Source of the DNA: Geothrix terrae
Lineage (GTDB): Bacteria; Acidobacteriota; Holophagae; Holophagales; Holophagaceae
Length of the DNA stretch: 64,000 nt
Direction: 5' to 3'
Assembly (NCBI RefSeq): GCF_022808775.1
Contig: NZ_JAKZLA010000006.1
Span: 167,297 to 231,296, forward strand
Under the pieces are notes generated by a model that made no database searches, was not told where the DNA came from, and saw nothing but the letters and a program-made list of their open reading frames with translations. Shown piece after piece: positions 25,084 to 34,029 of the stretch; positions within the stretch are counted from its first letter, which is position 1; each line of letters begins with the position of its first letter. The translations under genes were made by a program, and so were the position numbers.

Positions 25084-26766
25084 ATGATCGAGCAGACTCT
25101 CTTCTTCTTCGCGCACAACCCGCTCCTGATGCTGTTCGCCGTGGTGGCACTGGGCTATCCCATCAGCAAGATCCGGATCGCCGGCGCCTCCTTCGGCATC
25201 GCCAGCATCCTCTTCGCCGGCATCGCCCTGGGCGCCCTGGTGATGGCGCCCGGCCTGGATCCCGGCCTCAAGAAGGACATCTCCCGCGAGATGAAGCTGG
25301 TCTACGAGCTGGGCCTGGCCGTGTTCGTCTACGCCATGGGACTCTCCATCTCCCACAGCTTCTGGGCCGCCTTCAGCCGCGAGGGCATGAAGAAGAACGC
25401 CGTGGTCGTCCTGGTGATGGTGGCCTCCATGGCCTTCGTGGTGCTCCTGGCCCGCCTGATGGGCTTCAACGCTCGCTACGCCGCGGGCCTGCTCACGGGC
25501 AGCTTCACCAACATGCCGGCCCTGGCGGGCGTCATCGAGCGCGTGAAGTCCATGGGCGCAGGTCCCCTGGAGCTGGCCCAGCCCACGGTGGCCTCGGCCA
25601 TCGCCTACCCCATCGGAGTGCTGGTGCCCATGCTGGTCATCCTCGTGAGCCCGCGGCTCTTCCGGGTGAACCTGCAGGAGGAGGCGGACGGCCTCAAGGA
25701 CTACCAGACGGGCCATCACAAGCTGGAGGTCTGGACTCTGAGGGTGACGAGACCCGAGGCGGAGTCCCTGACGAAGCGGGAGGTCCGCGCGGCCGGCCGG
25801 TTCCAGGTGGTCTTCGGGCGGGTGCTGCGCAACGCGGAGCTGCTCTTGCCGGGGCCTGACTTCCGGCTGAAGCTGGACGACCTGGTGACCGTGGTGGGCG
25901 CGCCGGACGATCTCGTCCAGGTGGCGGCACTCATCGGGGAGCGCAGCTATGTGGAACTGGACCGGGATCAGAGCGCGCTGGATGCCACCCGCGTCTTCGT
26001 CTCCAACTGGGAGGTGGTGGGTGTGCCGCTCGGCAAGCTGGATCTGGTGAACAAGCGCCAGGCCATCATCACCCGCGTGCGGCGGGGAGATCTCTGGTTC
26101 GTGCCGGCGGGCGACACGGTGCTGGAGCTGGGCGACAGGGTTCGTGTCACCACCCGCCGGGACAACATCGAGGCCATCGAGGCCTTCTTCGGGGACAGCT
26201 ACCGCGCCCTCAGCGAGGTGAGCTTCCTCACCTTCGCCATGGGCCTGGCGGCGGGCCTGGCCCTGGGCCAGCTGCCCATCCCCCTGGGCCACGGCATCGT
26301 CTTCAAGCTCGGCTTCGCGGGCGGGCCCCTGGCCGTGGCGCTGATCCTCGGCCGCTTCCACCGGATCGGACCTCTGGTCTGGAACTTCCCCTACAGCGCC
26401 AACCACACGGTCCGGCAGTTCGGGCTGGTGCTCTTCGCGGCGGGCATCGGCGTGATCTCCGGCGAGGGCTTCCGGGCCATCGTGGCCGGCAACGCCGGCG
26501 TATTGCCCCTCTTCCTGGGCGCGGCCTTCCTGGTCTGCCTGATGGCCGATTCGCTCACCATGCTGATCGGGTACAAGGGCTTCGGCATCCCCCTCAACGT
26601 GATGTTCGGCATCGTGGCCGGAACGCACACCCAGCCCGTGGTGCTGGGCTACGCGAACCACCAGACGGGCAACGAGCTGCCCAACGTCGGCTTCGCCACG
26701 GTCTATCCGCTGGCCACCATCCTCAAGATCGTCCTGGCCCAGGTGCTGCTGGCGCTGATCCGCTGA
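25084..26766 (+). CDS. AspT/YidE-family transporter with RCK_C domains
   Basis: A 560-aa inner-membrane protein. Two blocks of about five helices enclose two cytosolic TrkA_C (RCK_C) domains: residues about 205-285 (HKLEVWTLRVTRPEA..FRLKLDDLVTVVGAPDDL) and 290-370 (VPAGDTVLELGDRVRVTTRRDNIEA). Family markers are GLLTGSFTNMPALAG early and IVAGTHTQPVVLGYANHQTG late. The AspT group includes aspartate:alanine exchangers; the substrate here is unknown. I chose ATG 25084; an in-frame GTG at 25063 would add seven residues. Its stop codon TGA is also the left flank of the 406-bp inverted-repeat element. Confidence 0.85.
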   Translation: MIEQTLFFFAHNPLLMLFAVVALGYPISKIRIAGASFGIASILFAGIALGALVMAPGLDPGLKKDISREMKLVYELGLAVFVYAMGLSISHSFWAAFSREGMKKNAVVVLVMVASMAFVVLLARLMGFNARYAAGLLTGSFTNMPALAGVIERVKSMGAGPLELAQPTVASAIAYPIGVLVPMLVILVSPRLFRVNLQEEADGLKDYQTGHHKLEVWTLRVTRPEAESLTKREVRAAGRFQVVFGRVLRNAELLLPGPDFRLKLDDLVTVVGAPDDLVQVAALIGERSYVELDRDQSALDATRVFVSNWEVVGVPLGKLDLVNKRQAIITRVRRGDLWFVPAGDTVLELGDRVRVTTRRDNIEAIEAFFGDSYRALSEVSFLTFAMGLAAGLALGQLPIPLGHGIVFKLGFAGGPLAVALILGRFHRIGPLVWNFPYSANHTVRQFGLVLFAAGIGVISGEGFRAIVAGNAGVLPLFLGAAFLVCLMADSLTMLIGYKGFGIPLNVMFGIVAGTHTQPVVLGYANHQTGNELPNVGFATVYPLATILKIVLAQVLLALIR

Positions 26767-27172
26767 GAGTGCCTAACAAAACCCCCACGGGGCCGCGCGA
26801 GGGGCGCCGGGCGAGCGAGGCGAGGAACGCGAGGGAGGCTCCGGCTCCACGAGCCGTAGGCGAGTGGGAGGCACGCAGAGCGTGCCGTCAGACGGAGGGT
26901 GTAGCGGCATCGCCCTCCACCTGACGGTCCCTGCCTCGGAGGGCCCTCCCGCTCGCAAGCTCGCGGAGGTGGAGCCTCCCCGCCGGCCCTCGCCCGGAGG
27001 GAGAAAGCCAGGTGGGCGTTCCGCGGCGTCAGGGCCCTTGAACGATGTCCCGCATCGCCCTGCGGGCCCTTCCTTCTCGGTATCGCCTTCGGCGATACGC
27101 GAGACAAACTGATATCTGCGGTGCATCCCACCTGGCTTTCTCGCGGCCTCGTCGGGGTTTTGTTAGGCACTC
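26767..27172. mobile_element. MITE-like structured element with 32-bp terminal inverted repeats
   Basis: A 406-bp non-coding element. The ends are a perfect inverted repeat, GAGTGCCTAACAAAACCCC against its complement at 27154-27172, extending to 32 positions with two mismatches when the adjacent A/T is counted (26766-26797 with 27142-27173). TGA stands immediately outside both ends (26764-26766 and 27173-27175), as for a 3-bp target duplication. Inside are nested stems: 26833-26842 with 26971-26980 (10 bp), 26870-26886 (7 bp, AGA loop), 26885-26891 with 26921-26927, 27001-27016 with 27127-27142 (16 bp perfect), 27031-27037 with 27064-27070, and 27080-27098 (8 bp, TTC loop). No credible gene is inside. 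GCCTAAC/GTTAGGC resembles integron attC cores, but the length is wrong for attC. Confidence 0.75.
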
Positions 27173-27176
27173 TGAG

Positions 27177-28346
27177 TCAGCGGGCGAGCAGCGCCGCCAC
27201 GGGCTTTCCGTCCGGAGCCTGAGCCCACCGGACGCCCAGCCACGATGCCGCGGTGGGGGCAATGTCCCAGGCGGGCACGTCCGCCAGGGGGCCCTGGCCC
27301 GCCCCCAGCACCACCAGCCAGGACCGCATGGGCGCGGATTCCGGGCCATAGGCATGGGCGCCGGCGCGGCCGTGACGCTCGGATTCATCCTCGCGGCTGC
27401 TGCGGGCCTGGGAGAGCCAGGTGCCCAGCGGAGCCAGGACGACCACATCGCCCACCCGCGGGCTGCCGCCCAGGTGGTAGCGGACGGGCACCGCTTCGCG
27501 GGGCCATGCCTTCAGGCCAGCTTTGCGGAGGCGGGCCAGGGCGCGGGCCCGGTCCCCGGGCTGCTTCAGGTAGACGTAGGCGCTGCCGCCGTGGGTGATG
27601 AGGTCCACCGGGATGCCGTCGAGGACGCTCGGCAGATGCACGCGGCGCTTCATGGGGACCATGCCGTGGTCCGCCGTGAGGATCACCCGCAGGTCCGGAT
27701 GGGCGGCCCGCATGCGCGTGAGCCAGGGGGCGAGCTCCGCGTCGATGGCCCGCAGCTTGGCCAGGGCTTCGGGGCTGCCGGGGCCCTTGAGGTGGCCCTC
27801 CTCGTCGCTGCCGGAGAGATAGGCCATCACCAGCCTGGCGCCGTCCGCCAGGGCCGATTCGCAGAAGGCCAGGCCCTCCGCGTCCGGCACGCCGAGCTGG
27901 AAGGGCCGCATGCGCCAGGGGGTCACGCCCTCCCAGGGGCCGGAGGCGCCCACCCAGTGGAAGACGGCGGTGCGGACGCCGCTGCGGGTGGCCGCCACCC
28001 ACAGTGGCTCCCGCAGGATGTCCTCCACCCGGTTGGCGGCGGGGACGCGCTGCCGGTCCTCCGGCCGCAGGTAGCCATTGGCCACCACGCCGTGGTGCTC
28101 GGGCCAGCAGCCCGTAGCCAGGGTGACGTGCCCGTTGAAGGTGGTGGCGGGGAAGGGCGGGAGCACGGCGGCGCGTCGTCCCTGCTGAGCCAGGGCCCAG
28201 AGCTGCGGCATGGTGTCCGGGCGGAACTGGTCGGCGCCCAGGCCGTCCTCGCTGATGAGGAGCACCGGACCCGCTTCGGGCTTCGGGGCCCCGGCCCGGA
28301 GGGGCAGAAGGGCGAGGAGGAGGGCGAGCAGGGCGAAGCGGCGCAT
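27177..28346 (-). CDS. Secreted type I phosphodiesterase / nucleotide pyrophosphatase
   Basis: A 389-aa alkaline-phosphatase-superfamily enzyme with a signal peptide (LLALLLALLPLRAGA). The metal and nucleophile motifs are visible: Asp34 in ISEDGLGAD, Thr69 in PPFPATTFNGHVTLATG as the nucleophile of the NPP type, WPEHHGVVAN after it, YLSGSDEEGH, and TADHGM near the middle. Family members hydrolyse nucleotide or lipid phosphodiesters in the periplasm; the substrate here is unknown. Its stop is four bases from the right end of the 406-bp element, and its start is 30 bp from divergent rlmI. Confidence 0.88.
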   Translation of the reverse strand: MRRFALLALLLALLPLRAGAPKPEAGPVLLISEDGLGADQFRPDTMPQLWALAQQGRRAAVLPPFPATTFNGHVTLATGCWPEHHGVVANGYLRPEDRQRVPAANRVEDILREPLWVAATRSGVRTAVFHWVGASGPWEGVTPWRMRPFQLGVPDAEGLAFCESALADGARLVMAYLSGSDEEGHLKGPGSPEALAKLRAIDAELAPWLTRMRAAHPDLRVILTADHGMVPMKRRVHLPSVLDGIPVDLITHGGSAYVYLKQPGDRARALARLRKAGLKAWPREAVPVRYHLGGSPRVGDVVVLAPLGTWLSQARSSREDESERHGRAGAHAYGPESAPMRSWLVVLGAGQGPLADVPAWDIAPTAASWLGVRWAQAPDGKPVAALLAR

Positions 28347-28376
28347 CGCTCTAGGCTATCAAGTTAATCTGAAGCC

Positions 28377-29567
<1,191 letters not shown>

Positions 29568-29585
29568 TACCCCCCCGAGGCCTCC

Positions 29586-30374
29586 ATGGATCACGATCAC
29601 TATGCACCCCCCCAGGCGTTCCTGGAGGATGTCCCGTCCCCTGCCACGGGTCCGCTCGTGCCTTTCGAAGACAAGGCCACCTACCCGGACCTGGGGACCC
29701 GGATCCTGGAGACCTTCCGCTGGATCCTCCGCGACCGGGAGCGGGCCGGTGAGGCGTTCCGGGAGACGGATGGCCTCGGATCGCCCCTCTGGTTCATGTG
29801 CCTCCTGGGGTACCTGCCGGCCGTGATCCCGGGTCTCCTGGCCGTGTTCCTGCCCCGGACACCGTTCTGGATGGCCTGGCTGCATCTGCCGCCTGCCCGC
29901 CCGGCCCAGGGATTCCTGCTGGTGATGGCGATCGTGTCCGTCCTGGTGTTCGCGCCCGTGGGCCTGCTGATCGGTGGCCTTGTCGGGGGCCTGCTCAACC
30001 ACGCGGGGCTGTGGATGGCGCGGGGTACGAAGCATGGCCACGGGCTGAGCTCGTCCCTCCGGTCCACGCTGTACACCGCCGGCGTGTTCGCCTGGATCCT
30101 CTTCCCCTTCAACCTCGGGAAGTCGCTTCCGGGCTTCGCGGGCCAGGTCTTCCAGGCGCTCGCGGGACTGCTGCTGTTCCTCCTGCCCACTACCTATCAG
30201 GGGATCATGCTGGCGCGGACCCACCGGGTGGAGACCTGGCGCGGAGTGGCCGGCGCCTGGATCCCCGGCCTCATCTTCCTGTTCTGCCTCGGCTCCTGCC
30301 TCGGCCTGGCCTTCTGGTTCGCCGGGGACACCATCATGCAGGCCATCCGGCAGGCCAGGCCCGGCATGTTCTGA
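29586..30374 (+). CDS. Yip1-like integral membrane protein
   Basis: A 262-aa inner-membrane protein of unknown function. The first 45 residues are polar and Pro-rich, then TYPDLGTRILETFRWILRDRERAGEAFR, the short motif that often precedes the helices of bacterial Yip1-domain proteins. Five hydrophobic segments follow, including LLGYLPAVIPGLLAVFL, LVFAPVGLLIGGLVGG and GLIFLFCLGSCLGLAFWF. It starts 18 bases after rlmI and is probably co-transcribed. The family has no firm bacterial role. Confidence 0.7.
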   Translation: MDHDHYAPPQAFLEDVPSPATGPLVPFEDKATYPDLGTRILETFRWILRDRERAGEAFRETDGLGSPLWFMCLLGYLPAVIPGLLAVFLPRTPFWMAWLHLPPARPAQGFLLVMAIVSVLVFAPVGLLIGGLVGGLLNHAGLWMARGTKHGHGLSSSLRSTLYTAGVFAWILFPFNLGKSLPGFAGQVFQALAGLLLFLLPTTYQGIMLARTHRVETWRGVAGAWIPGLIFLFCLGSCLGLAFWFAGDTIMQAIRQARPGMF

Positions 30375-30390
30375 TCCGGTTTCCGGGCGT

Positions 30391-31242
30391 CTACCCCAGC
30401 CGTTCCACGGCCTCGTCCACGCCTTTCGCGCTCAGCGCCCCCTGGCTCAGATCCAGCAGGTGGCTCAGCTTCACGTTGCCCATGGCGCCGAGCATGGAGG
30501 CTTTGAGGCGCGGGATGCTGCCTTCCATGGATGCGATGAGTTCCTTCACCTGCTTGCGGCGACTCTCCAGGCTGGAGCAGCCGCAGAGGGGGCAGCCGCA
30601 GGGCACGATGGGGAAGCCCCGCAGCCATGCGTAGCGCTGAAGGTCCTTCTCCTCGCAGGTGCCCAGGGGGCGGATGACGGTGTTGGCGCCATCGTCGCTC
30701 TCCAGGCGCAGGGGCATGGTGCTCAGGCGGCCTTCGAAGAACAGGTTGATGAGCAGGGTCTCCAGCAGGTCGTCTAGGTGGTGGCCCAGGGCGATCTTGG
30801 AGAAGCCGCGCTGCTTGGCGAAGGAGTAGAGCACGCCGCGCCGCAGCCGCGAGCAGATGATGCAGGGCAGCTCCTCGGGCTTCCTGCGCACCATCTTGTC
30901 GATGGGGGCGGGAATGATGTGGTGGGGCACGCCGAGGCGCTCGCACACCTCGGCGATGGGGTCGGGGTTGAACTGGGGGAAGCCCGGGTCCACCGTGACG
31001 GCCTCCACGGCGAAGGTCACCGGGGCGCGCTTCCGGAGCCGCTCCAGCACGTCGAGCAGGGCCCATGAATCCTTGCCGCCGCTCACGGCCACCAGGATGC
31101 GGTCGCCGCCCTCGATGAGCCGGTAGGCGGCGTTGGTCTCACCCAGGCGGCGGGCGATCTTCTTCTCGAGCCGGGGCAGGGTCTTGAGCTCAGCTTCGGT
31201 GGGTGGCAGGGCCAGGCTGGGGAGGGCGCAGGGATTGCTCAC
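30391..31242 (-). CDS. ttcA: tRNA 2-thiocytidine synthase TtcA
   Basis: Thiolates C32 of certain tRNAs using ATP and a [4Fe-4S] cluster. 283 aa. The PP-loop SGGKDS is at residues 54-59 in ILVAVSGGKDSWALLDVL. The cluster ligands Cys127 and Cys130 are in PCIICSRLRRG, and the third is expected in CGCPLCGC near residue 220. ALGHHLDDLLETLLINLF is the second conserved block. It ends the Rrf2-ttcA stretch: the Rrf2-type gene begins 4 bases upstream of its ATG on the same strand, so the two are very likely co-transcribed. Confidence 0.93.
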   Translation of the reverse strand: MSNPCALPSLALPPTEAELKTLPRLEKKIARRLGETNAAYRLIEGGDRILVAVSGGKDSWALLDVLERLRKRAPVTFAVEAVTVDPGFPQFNPDPIAEVCERLGVPHHIIPAPIDKMVRRKPEELPCIICSRLRRGVLYSFAKQRGFSKIALGHHLDDLLETLLINLFFEGRLSTMPLRLESDDGANTVIRPLGTCEEKDLQRYAWLRGFPIVPCGCPLCGCSSLESRRKQVKELIASMEGSIPRLKASMLGAMGNVKLSHLLDLSQGALSAKGVDEAVERLG

Positions 31243-31246
31243 GACT

Positions 31247-31753
31247 CTACATCACGCCGCAGGCCTTGCGCTCGCCGCGGACAATCTGGCCCTGGACGTC
31301 CTTCACGTATTCGGGGCAGGTGCAGTCGGGGCAGGTGTTGCTGGCGGTCTCCGAGCAGAGGTCCGCGAAGGTCACCTTCTCCATGAAGGCCGAGATGTGA
31401 TCGGAGAGCCGGTTCCAGAGCATGAGGCTCATGCGCTCGTCGGCCATGAGCACCTGGTTGGCGGCGCGGGGATCATCTTTGGCCACGGCGTAGAAGCTGC
31501 TGTCCGTGAGGCGCAGGATCTCGCCCACGCTGACCTGGTTGCAGGGCCGCGTGAGGATGTAGCCGCCCTTGGGGCCGCGCACGCTGGCCACGACGCCGGC
31601 CTTCTTGAGCTTGTTGAAGATCTGCTCCAGGAAGGGCAGGGAGAGCTTCTGGCGCTCGGCGATCACATGCAGGGGCACCGGCTGGCCGTGGCTGTGGTGG
31701 GCCAGGTCGAACAGGGCCTGCATGCTGTACCTGCCTCGGGCCGAGATCTTCAC
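31247..31753 (-). CDS. Rrf2-family regulator with C-terminal cysteine cluster
   Basis: A 168-aa winged-helix transcription factor. The GTG at 31753 has GGAG 8 bases upstream and yields VKISARGRYSMQALFDLA, the Rrf2 N-terminus. The recognition part is LSLPFLEQIFNKLKKAGVVASVRGPKGGY. Iron-sulfur members such as IscR carry three cysteines near residues 92-104. Here that zone has none, but the C-terminus has Cys133, Cys141, Cys144, Cys146 and Cys165 (LCSETASNTCPDCTCPEYV). A displaced cluster or zinc site is plausible. It is followed at once by ttcA and is divergent from a thioredoxin-like gene, so iron-sulfur or redox control is inferred. Confidence 0.85.
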   Translation of the reverse strand: MKISARGRYSMQALFDLAHHSHGQPVPLHVIAERQKLSLPFLEQIFNKLKKAGVVASVRGPKGGYILTRPCNQVSVGEILRLTDSSFYAVAKDDPRAANQVLMADERMSLMLWNRLSDHISAFMEKVTFADLCSETASNTCPDCTCPEYVKDVQGQIVRGERKACGVM

Positions 31754-31783
31754 AAAACCTTCTCCAGGTTCCAGGCTAATATT

Positions 31784-31802
31784 CTTGAGTGATTGAGTCA
31801 AG
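31784..31802. promoter_or_regulatory. Candidate operator, CTTGA-N9-TCAAG
   Basis: A 19-bp imperfect palindrome in the AT-rich gap between the divergent Rrf2-type gene and the thioredoxin-like gene. Size and position suit an Rrf2 autoregulatory site. No second copy was found by eye. Confidence 0.35.
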
Positions 31803-31838
31803 TTTATCGCAAGACTAGACTGGCATCCGGAGATTCCC

Positions 31839-32408
31839 ATGAAAGCTGTCTTCCTGGCCCTAGGAACCCTGGGATTGCAGGCGGAGCCGCCTGCGGTCCC
31901 GCCACCGATCCCGGCCACCACGCCGGGAGGCCTGCCCTGCGATGCCAAGGACCACCAGCCCCTGCTGCTGGGGCCGACCACCGCGAAGGAGATCCTGGCC
32001 CACCGGGCCGTCTTCCGGGACACGGTCGCGGGCATCCAACTGCCGGCGGAGCTGACGGCCCGATGGAAGGCCGTGCGCCGGCCCCTCACGCTGGTCGCCG
32101 TCTTCGGATCCTGGTGCGGCGACAGCCAGTATCAACTGCCGGACCTGCTGGCCCTGGAAGCAGAGCCCAGTTCGTTCATCGAGGTCCACTACCTGGGCGT
32201 CTATCGGGACAAACTGCTCACGGAGGCCCAGTGGCCCAAGGGCTGCGCCCCCCAGCCGGTGGTCCGCGTGCCGACCTTCTACCTGTTCGCCACCCAGCCA
32301 GGGGGCGGGCAGAAGCTGGTGGGGACCGTGGTGGAGAATCCGCCCCGAGCCGGTGAGCGCATGGCGGAGGCCCTGGTGGAGCTGGTGGAAACCGCCGCCA
32401 AGGATTAG
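31839..32408 (+). CDS. Exported thioredoxin-like protein with single active-site Cys
   Basis: 189 aa, with a short signal peptide (MKAVFLALGTLGLQA) and a Pro-rich linker. The thioredoxin-fold core is TLVAVFGSWCGDSQYQLPDLLALE, with WCGDS at residues 92-96 in place of WCGPC, so only the first active-site cysteine (Cys93) remains. VVRVPTFYLFA supplies the cis-Pro loop (VPT) expected opposite the active site. A monothiol fold of this kind can act as an isomerase, a peroxiredoxin-like protein or a chaperone. It is divergent from the Rrf2 regulator and may be its target. The peptide-binding protein gene follows 40 bases later. Confidence 0.75.
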   Translation: MKAVFLALGTLGLQAEPPAVPPPIPATTPGGLPCDAKDHQPLLLGPTTAKEILAHRAVFRDTVAGIQLPAELTARWKAVRRPLTLVAVFGSWCGDSQYQLPDLLALEAEPSSFIEVHYLGVYRDKLLTEAQWPKGCAPQPVVRVPTFYLFATQPGGGQKLVGTVVENPPRAGERMAEALVELVETAAKD

Positions 32409-32448
32409 ATTTCAGTCCCACCGTGATCCGACCGATGGAAGGGGCACG

Positions 32449-34023
32449 ATGCCTTGGCGTTCCCTCCTCCTGACCGTCTGCCTCTTCTGGGGCCTGGGTG
32501 CCGTTGAGCCCATCCGGGTGGCGGTGGACGGCTGGACCACGCTGAACCCCCTGCTCATGACCCGGGACACGGATGGCGAGGCGGTGGACCTCGTCTTCGA
32601 TCGCCTGGTGACCATGAACGCCGACGGGACCTTCATCCCCGGGCTGCTGCAGGGGTGGACGGTCCTCAAGGGCGGACGGGAGGTCGTCCTCGACCTGCGC
32701 CCGGGCATGACCTGGCAGGATGGGACCCCCATCGAGGCGGAGGATCTCGTCTTCACCTGGAAGGCCCTCCGCATGCCCCAGGTCCGGGCCATCGCGGACA
32801 CGGCCGGCGGGGTGGCGTCTCTGGACAGTCTGGTGGCCGAGGGTCCCCTGCGGGTGCGCATCCACCTGGCCCGGCCCCGCGGCACGCTCCTCTCCGACCT
32901 CTACAACTTCATCCCCGTGCCCCGGCGCCACTACCAGATCGGCCCGAAGCCCCAATCAGCCCCCGTGAACTTCCAGCCGGTGGGTTCGGGCCCCTATCGG
33001 GTCGTCGGCAAAGCCACCACCACGCACCTGAGGCTGGAGCTCTGGCCGGGTTACCACGGGGTCCACCCTGGGGCCTGGCCCACCTTCGAGTTCATTGATT
33101 CGTCGGAGGAGACGAACCTCGTCCAGGCCCTTCTGGAGCGCCGGTACCACTACGCTCTGGTGAGGGCTCTGCCGCACTACCTGGTCCGGAAGGGCGCCCA
33201 GGGCGGAGGCCGCCTCCAGGCCTTCTCGGTGCCCCAGGCCGCCTTCGGGGCCTTCTTCCTCAACTGTGACCCCAAGCTGAGTCTGCTGGGCGATGTCGCG
33301 TTGCGCCAAGCCCTGGCGGAACTGGTGCCCTGGCAGGAGCTGGCGCGTGCCCGGCGCTTCTTCCCGGCCCGCCTTGCCTCCGCCTTCTGGCCCCCCGAGA
33401 ACTGGGCTCACGACGATACGCCGCGGCCGCTGCCCCAGATTGGACGGGCCGAAGCGATCCTGGAGGCCGCCGGATGGCGGATGGGTGCGGATGGGATCCG
33501 GCATGACGCGCAAGGCCGGCCCCTCACCCTGGTGGCCTACGAGCAGAACACCTCCGTCAGCCGCAGCACGGCGCGTCTCCTCGCGGAGGAGGCGGCGAAG
33601 GTGGGCATGCGCATCGAGGTCCGGCGGCTGACCTTCGAGGCGCTCACGGAGAAGTCCACGAATCACGATGGGGACATCTGGTCTTATGGATGGACGACCT
33701 CTCTGGATCCCGACGTGGATGCCCCCCTGTTCACCAAGGAGGGCTATCGCACCAAGGCGAACGTGAGCAGCTACCTGAATCCGGAGGTGGACCGGCTGTT
33801 CGAAGAGGGGCGCTACACGCTGGACCGGGTCTCCCGCCGGAAGATCTACCTGAAACTCTCGGAGATCATCTGGCGGGACAAGCCCGTGATCCCCCTCAAC
33901 TACATTCTCGTGAGGGTGCTCGCGGACGCCCGGCTTCGCGGGGTGTCCTTCAATGTGCTGGGACAAGCCTACGGTTTCTGGCCCGGCAAGCGGGGCTGGA
34001 AACTGGAGGATGCCCAGCCCTGA
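32449..34023 (+). CDS. Periplasmic peptide/nickel-type solute-binding protein (SBP family 5)
   Basis: A 524-aa exported protein. Signal peptide MPWRSLLLTVCLFWGLGAVE, then the SBP_bac_5 pattern: LNPLLMTRDTDGEAVDLVFDRLVTMNADGTFIPGL, FHLRPGMTWQDGTP-type segment, DLVFTWKAL, GSGPYRV and the late block YTLDRVSRRKIYLKLSEIIWRDKPVIPL. The family delivers peptides, nickel or opines to an ABC permease. No permease or ATPase genes lie nearby, so it is an orphan receptor here. GGAAGGGG precedes ATG 32449. An in-frame extension upstream overlaps the previous gene and is rejected. Confidence 0.9.
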   Translation: MPWRSLLLTVCLFWGLGAVEPIRVAVDGWTTLNPLLMTRDTDGEAVDLVFDRLVTMNADGTFIPGLLQGWTVLKGGREVVLDLRPGMTWQDGTPIEAEDLVFTWKALRMPQVRAIADTAGGVASLDSLVAEGPLRVRIHLARPRGTLLSDLYNFIPVPRRHYQIGPKPQSAPVNFQPVGSGPYRVVGKATTTHLRLELWPGYHGVHPGAWPTFEFIDSSEETNLVQALLERRYHYALVRALPHYLVRKGAQGGGRLQAFSVPQAAFGAFFLNCDPKLSLLGDVALRQALAELVPWQELARARRFFPARLASAFWPPENWAHDDTPRPLPQIGRAEAILEAAGWRMGADGIRHDAQGRPLTLVAYEQNTSVSRSTARLLAEEAAKVGMRIEVRRLTFEALTEKSTNHDGDIWSYGWTTSLDPDVDAPLFTKEGYRTKANVSSYLNPEVDRLFEEGRYTLDRVSRRKIYLKLSEIIWRDKPVIPLNYILVRVLADARLRGVSFNVLGQAYGFWPGKRGWKLEDAQP

Positions 34024-34029
34024 CCTGGG

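Noticed and set aside
26773..27126. Small open frames inside the 406-bp element, including 26864-27112 on the plus strand
   Set aside because: Composition follows the palindromes, no ribosome site or family similarity is visible, and the region is dominated by hairpins.
26767..27172. An integron attC site
   Set aside because: The ends match the RYYYAAC/GTTRRRY idea, but attC sites are about 60-150 bp and no integrase or cassette array is present. Kept only as a possible origin of the ends.
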